Shown: positions 61,347 to 64,000 of the stretch, in pieces
Numbering within the stretch: the first letter of the stretch is position 1
How the letters are laid out: each line of letters opens with the position of its first letter
NCBI RefSeq assembly: GCF_018132105.1
Contig: NZ_JWHL01000005.1
Location: 1-64,000 of the forward strand
DNA length: 64,000 nucleotides
Reading direction: 5' to 3'
Source: Methanocalculus chunghsingensis
Lineage (GTDB): Archaea > Halobacteriota > Methanomicrobia > Methanomicrobiales > Methanocorpusculaceae
Translations under genes and position numbers: made by a program
Notes under the pieces: generated by a model
The model's database searches: none
The model's input: only the letters and a program-made list of their open reading frames with translations
Told to the model about the DNA's origin: nothing

Positions 61347-63464
61347 ATGGACGGAGATGCCATCAGACGGGATGATACGACAGATCAGGTCCTGATCAAT
61401 ACACCGAAGGTCTTCTTCAACCGTGAACTCTCCTGGATTCAGTTCAACCGAAGGGTGCTCGAAGAGGCATGGGAAGGTGACCACCCTCTCCTTGAGAGGG
61501 TCAAGTTCCTCTCGATATTCTCAAACAATCTCGACGAATTTGTGATGATACGCCTCTCCGGACTCTGGCGTCAGGTAGAATCAGGAGCACTGGAGCGCCC
61601 CCCTGATGCCCTCTCCCCGGCAGAGCAGATCGCAGGAATTCGATCAGAGCTGCTTCCGCTCCTTGAAGAGGCGACAGAATGCTGGCGGGAATATCTCCTC
61701 CCCCGTCTCCGTGAGGAAGGGATCTTTATCCACAGGATGGAAGATCTCTCCCCGGAATGCAGAAAAAATGCCCGTGAACGGTTCATGAAGGAGATATTTC
61801 CGATCATCACACCGATGGCCTTTGATATCTCCCACCCCTTCCCGTTTATATCCAATCTCTCACTGAACCTGGCCGTCGTCATTAACCATCCACAGCGTGG
61901 CCGTCTCTTCTCCAGGGTCAAGGTACCAAGGGGTATTGTAAAACGGTTCATCAGGCTCGTGGAGATGCCGGATGCAGGGAGGAGAGACTATCACTTCGTA
62001 ATGCTTGAAGACCTCATTGCAGATAACCTCGATCTCCTCTTCCCGGGGATGGATGTGGAGGCGGCATACCCCTTCCGGGTAACAAGGGATGCCGACTTTG
62101 AGATCGAGGAGGACGAGGCATCGGATCTCCTCACCAGCATTGAGGAGAGTGTCGAGCACAGGCGGATCGGCCAGCCTGTACGGCTTGAGGTGGACAGCTC
62201 CGTCCCATCCTGGATCAGAGAGATGCTCGGGGCAAAACTCCATCTCCATCCAAATCAGGTCGATACCAGCACCGGCCCGATCGGGATGGCAGATCTGATG
62301 GAGCTTACAGGAATCAACAGGCCGGAGTTGAAAGACCCGCCGTTCCTCCCGGCAACACCCCCCGGCCTCGAGAACGAAAAGCAGATCTTCGCAGCTATCA
62401 GGCAGCGTGATTATCTCCTCTACCACCCCTATGACAGCTTCAACCCGGTGGTGGCATTCATCAGGCAGGCCGCCCGCGATCCGGATGTCCTTGCAATCAA
62501 GCAGACACTCTACCGGGTCGGCACCAACTCTCCCATCGTCGAGGCCCTGATGGAGGCGCGTGAACGCGGCAAGCAGGTGACCGTCCTTGTTGAGCTGAAG
62601 GCACGCTTTGACGAGGAGAATAACATCGTATGGGCGCGGGCGCTGGAGCGTGCCGGGGTGCATGTCGTCTATGGCCTCGTCGGCCTGAAGGTCCATGCCA
62701 AACTCTGTATGGTCATCCGGCGGGAAGGGGAGAGACTCGTCACATATACACACATCGGAACCGGGAACTACAACGCCCAGACGGCGCGGGTCTATACCGA
62801 TATCGGCATATTTACCACTGATCCCGATGTCGGGTCCGATGCCGCCGACCTCTTCAACGCGCTCACCGGATACTCTGCAAAACGACGGTACCGTACGTTC
62901 CTCGTCTCCCATGGAAAAGACGGTCTGATGCGTGATGATCTCATCATGAGGATCAACCGGGAGATCCAGCGCCACCGTGAGACCGGTGACGGCTGCATCG
63001 TCTTTAAATGTAACGCCCTCGTCGATCCCGCCTGTATCGCGGCCCTGTACAGGGCATCTGAGGAGGGCGTCAGCATTCACCTCCAGGTGCGGGGTATATG
63101 CTGCCTCAGGCCGGGGATTCCCGGTTTATCCCGGAATATCACCGTCTCTTCCATCGTGGGACGCTTCCTTGAGCATACAAGAATTTTTTATTTCAGAAAC
63201 GGCGGGGAAGAGGATGTGTTAATCGGATCTGCGGATCTGATGCCTCGAAATCTTGATCGGAGAGTGGAGATTCTGTATCCGATACGGGATGCAATGATAC
63301 GCCAGATGCTGATTGAGAAGATCCTCTGGATACATCTCAAGGACACCCTGAAGATGAGAATGATGAACGATACAGGCCGGTACAAACGGCAGGAGCTTGG
63401 GCCGGAGCCCCTGGATTCGCAGGGATGGATGATCACGAACAGGGGGATCTGGCATGACGCATGA
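61347..63464 (+). CDS. ppk: Polyphosphate kinase 1
   Basis: About 705 residues if ATG 61347 is used; ATGs at 61299, 61329 and 61338 are in frame. It reversibly transfers the ATP gamma-phosphate to polyphosphate. N-terminal FFNRELSWIQFNRRVLEEA, the head domain, and the HKD-like active-site regions VGLKVHAKLCMV and YTHIGTGNYNAQTARVYTDIG are intact. IGSADLMPRNLDRRVEILYPI is near the C-terminus. It overlaps a second ppk1-like gene by 11 bases. Confidence 0.93.
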   Translation: MDGDAIRRDDTTDQVLINTPKVFFNRELSWIQFNRRVLEEAWEGDHPLLERVKFLSIFSNNLDEFVMIRLSGLWRQVESGALERPPDALSPAEQIAGIRSELLPLLEEATECWREYLLPRLREEGIFIHRMEDLSPECRKNARERFMKEIFPIITPMAFDISHPFPFISNLSLNLAVVINHPQRGRLFSRVKVPRGIVKRFIRLVEMPDAGRRDYHFVMLEDLIADNLDLLFPGMDVEAAYPFRVTRDADFEIEEDEASDLLTSIEESVEHRRIGQPVRLEVDSSVPSWIREMLGAKLHLHPNQVDTSTGPIGMADLMELTGINRPELKDPPFLPATPPGLENEKQIFAAIRQRDYLLYHPYDSFNPVVAFIRQAARDPDVLAIKQTLYRVGTNSPIVEALMEARERGKQVTVLVELKARFDEENNIVWARALERAGVHVVYGLVGLKVHAKLCMVIRREGERLVTYTHIGTGNYNAQTARVYTDIGIFTTDPDVGSDAADLFNALTGYSAKRRYRTFLVSHGKDGLMRDDLIMRINREIQRHRETGDGCIVFKCNALVDPACIAALYRASEEGVSIHLQVRGICCLRPGIPGLSRNITVSSIVGRFLEHTRIFYFRNGGEEDVLIGSADLMPRNLDRRVEILYPIRDAMIRQMLIEKILWIHLKDTLKMRMMNDTGRYKRQELGPEPLDSQGWMITNRGIWHDA

Positions 63465-64000
63465 TCTCACCTCCCCGGAATATTATATCAATCGAGAACT
63501 CTCCTGGCTCTCCTTTAACCGGAGGGTGCTTGCAGAGGCACATGATGATGCTCATCCCCTCCTTGAGCAGGTGAAGTTCCTTGCCATCTGCGGTGCAAAC
63601 CTCGACGAATTCTTCATGGTCCGGGTATCAGGACTGAGGCACCAGATCAAGGAAGGGGTCTGGAAAGCCCCTCCTGACAGTATTATGCCAGCGGATCTCC
63701 TCTGGAGAATTCAGATTGAAGTGGATGAACTCTACCGTCTCTATGATACATGCTGGCGGGAGAGGCTCCTCCCGAGGCTGACAGATGCCGGGATTTCGAT
63801 CATCTCTGCCGGTGATCTCACCGATGAGGAGAGAGAGCAGGTTCAGGAATACTTCATGACGACGATCTACCCGATCCTGACACCGATGGCGATCGATGCC
63901 GCACGTCCGTTCCCCTTCATCTCGAACCTCTCGGTGAACCTTCTGGCCGTCCTTCGCTCAACCGAGCAGAGGCAGTACCTTGCAAGGGTAAAGATCCCGA
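63454..64000 (+). CDS. Second polyphosphate kinase 1 paralogue, N-terminal part (cut by window end)
   Basis: It starts at ATG 63454 inside the end of the upstream ppk and runs off the window after 182 codons. It begins YYINRELSWLSFNRRVLAEAHDDAHPLLEQVKFLAICGANLDEFFMVRVSGL and continues through the ppk1 head region (YFMTTIYPILTPMAIDAARPFPFISNLSVNL), collinear with the upstream protein but clearly divergent. This is a tandem paralogue. Whether the catalytic part is intact is beyond the edge. Confidence 0.92.
   Translation, partial: MTHDLTSPEYYINRELSWLSFNRRVLAEAHDDAHPLLEQVKFLAICGANLDEFFMVRVSGLRHQIKEGVWKAPPDSIMPADLLWRIQIEVDELYRLYDTCWRERLLPRLTDAGISIISAGDLTDEEREQVQEYFMTTIYPILTPMAIDAARPFPFISNLSVNLLAVLRSTEQRQYLARVKIP

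Noticed and set aside
61860-63080. A 406-codon antisense frame across ppk
   Set aside because: It mirrors conserved ppk codons and has no recognisable domain or ribosome site.

Overview
The window is chromosomal DNA of a methanogenic archaeon, most likely from the Methanomicrobiales or a close relative. The evidence is a methanofuran gene (mfnB), an archaeal topoisomerase VI B subunit, archaeal-type ValS, HisS, NadM and HemA, a tetrapyrrole operon of the kind that feeds F430, siroheme and corrinoids, and many large secreted proteins with cohesin-like, dockerin, CARDB-like and PKD modules. Many starts are preceded by GGTG/GTGAT/GGAGG-type ribosome sites, and T7-T8 runs follow several stop codons. 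No rRNA, CRISPR array or complete insertion sequence was seen.

Region by region. 1-5.3 kb is AT-rich and accessory-looking: two secreted beta-helix paralogues that share a leader (one cut by the window edge), an 830-bp stretch without a convincing gene, and a three-gene nucleotide-sugar operon (LegB-like 4,6-dehydratase, sugar-1-phosphate nucleotidyltransferase, RMD-like reductase), probably for surface glycans. 5.5-24.3 kb is a surface-protein locus, nearly all on the minus strand. Membrane-anchored proteins with cohesin-like folds sit beside secreted proteins ending in dockerins. The dockerin proteins are a 1663-residue subtilase, a 1742-residue alpha-2-macroglobulin-like protein with an intact CxEQ thioester motif, and a small protein with an unrecognised domain. 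This looks like an archaeal, non-cellulosomal cohesin-dockerin assembly and is the most striking feature of the window.

24.4-31.7 kb holds a DUF1616 protein facing a seven-gene minus-strand operon built on MoxR ATPase, DUF58, DUF4350-like and DUF4129-like membrane proteins. After a small secreted protein and tRNA-Gly(GCC) comes the tetrapyrrole operon sirC-hemA-hemB-hemL-hemC-cobA (32.7-38.4 kb), which lacks hemD. A sensor without a catalytic kinase domain, ilvD and a beta-carbonic anhydrase follow.

42.4-64 kb is mainly housekeeping: top6B-hisS, a larB-nadM operon, an AAA/DUF4143 ATPase, a YchF-like GTPase, a DUF92 protein, valS, a HisA-like gene followed by tmk (apparently starting at CTG), mfnB-guaB, a self-regulated HTH-Hsp20 pair with a perfect palindromic operator candidate, a HEAT-repeat protein, and two tandem ppk1 genes, the second cut by the window end.

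All assignments come from reading the sequence and from recalled family motifs. No database search was run, and domain boundaries are approximate.
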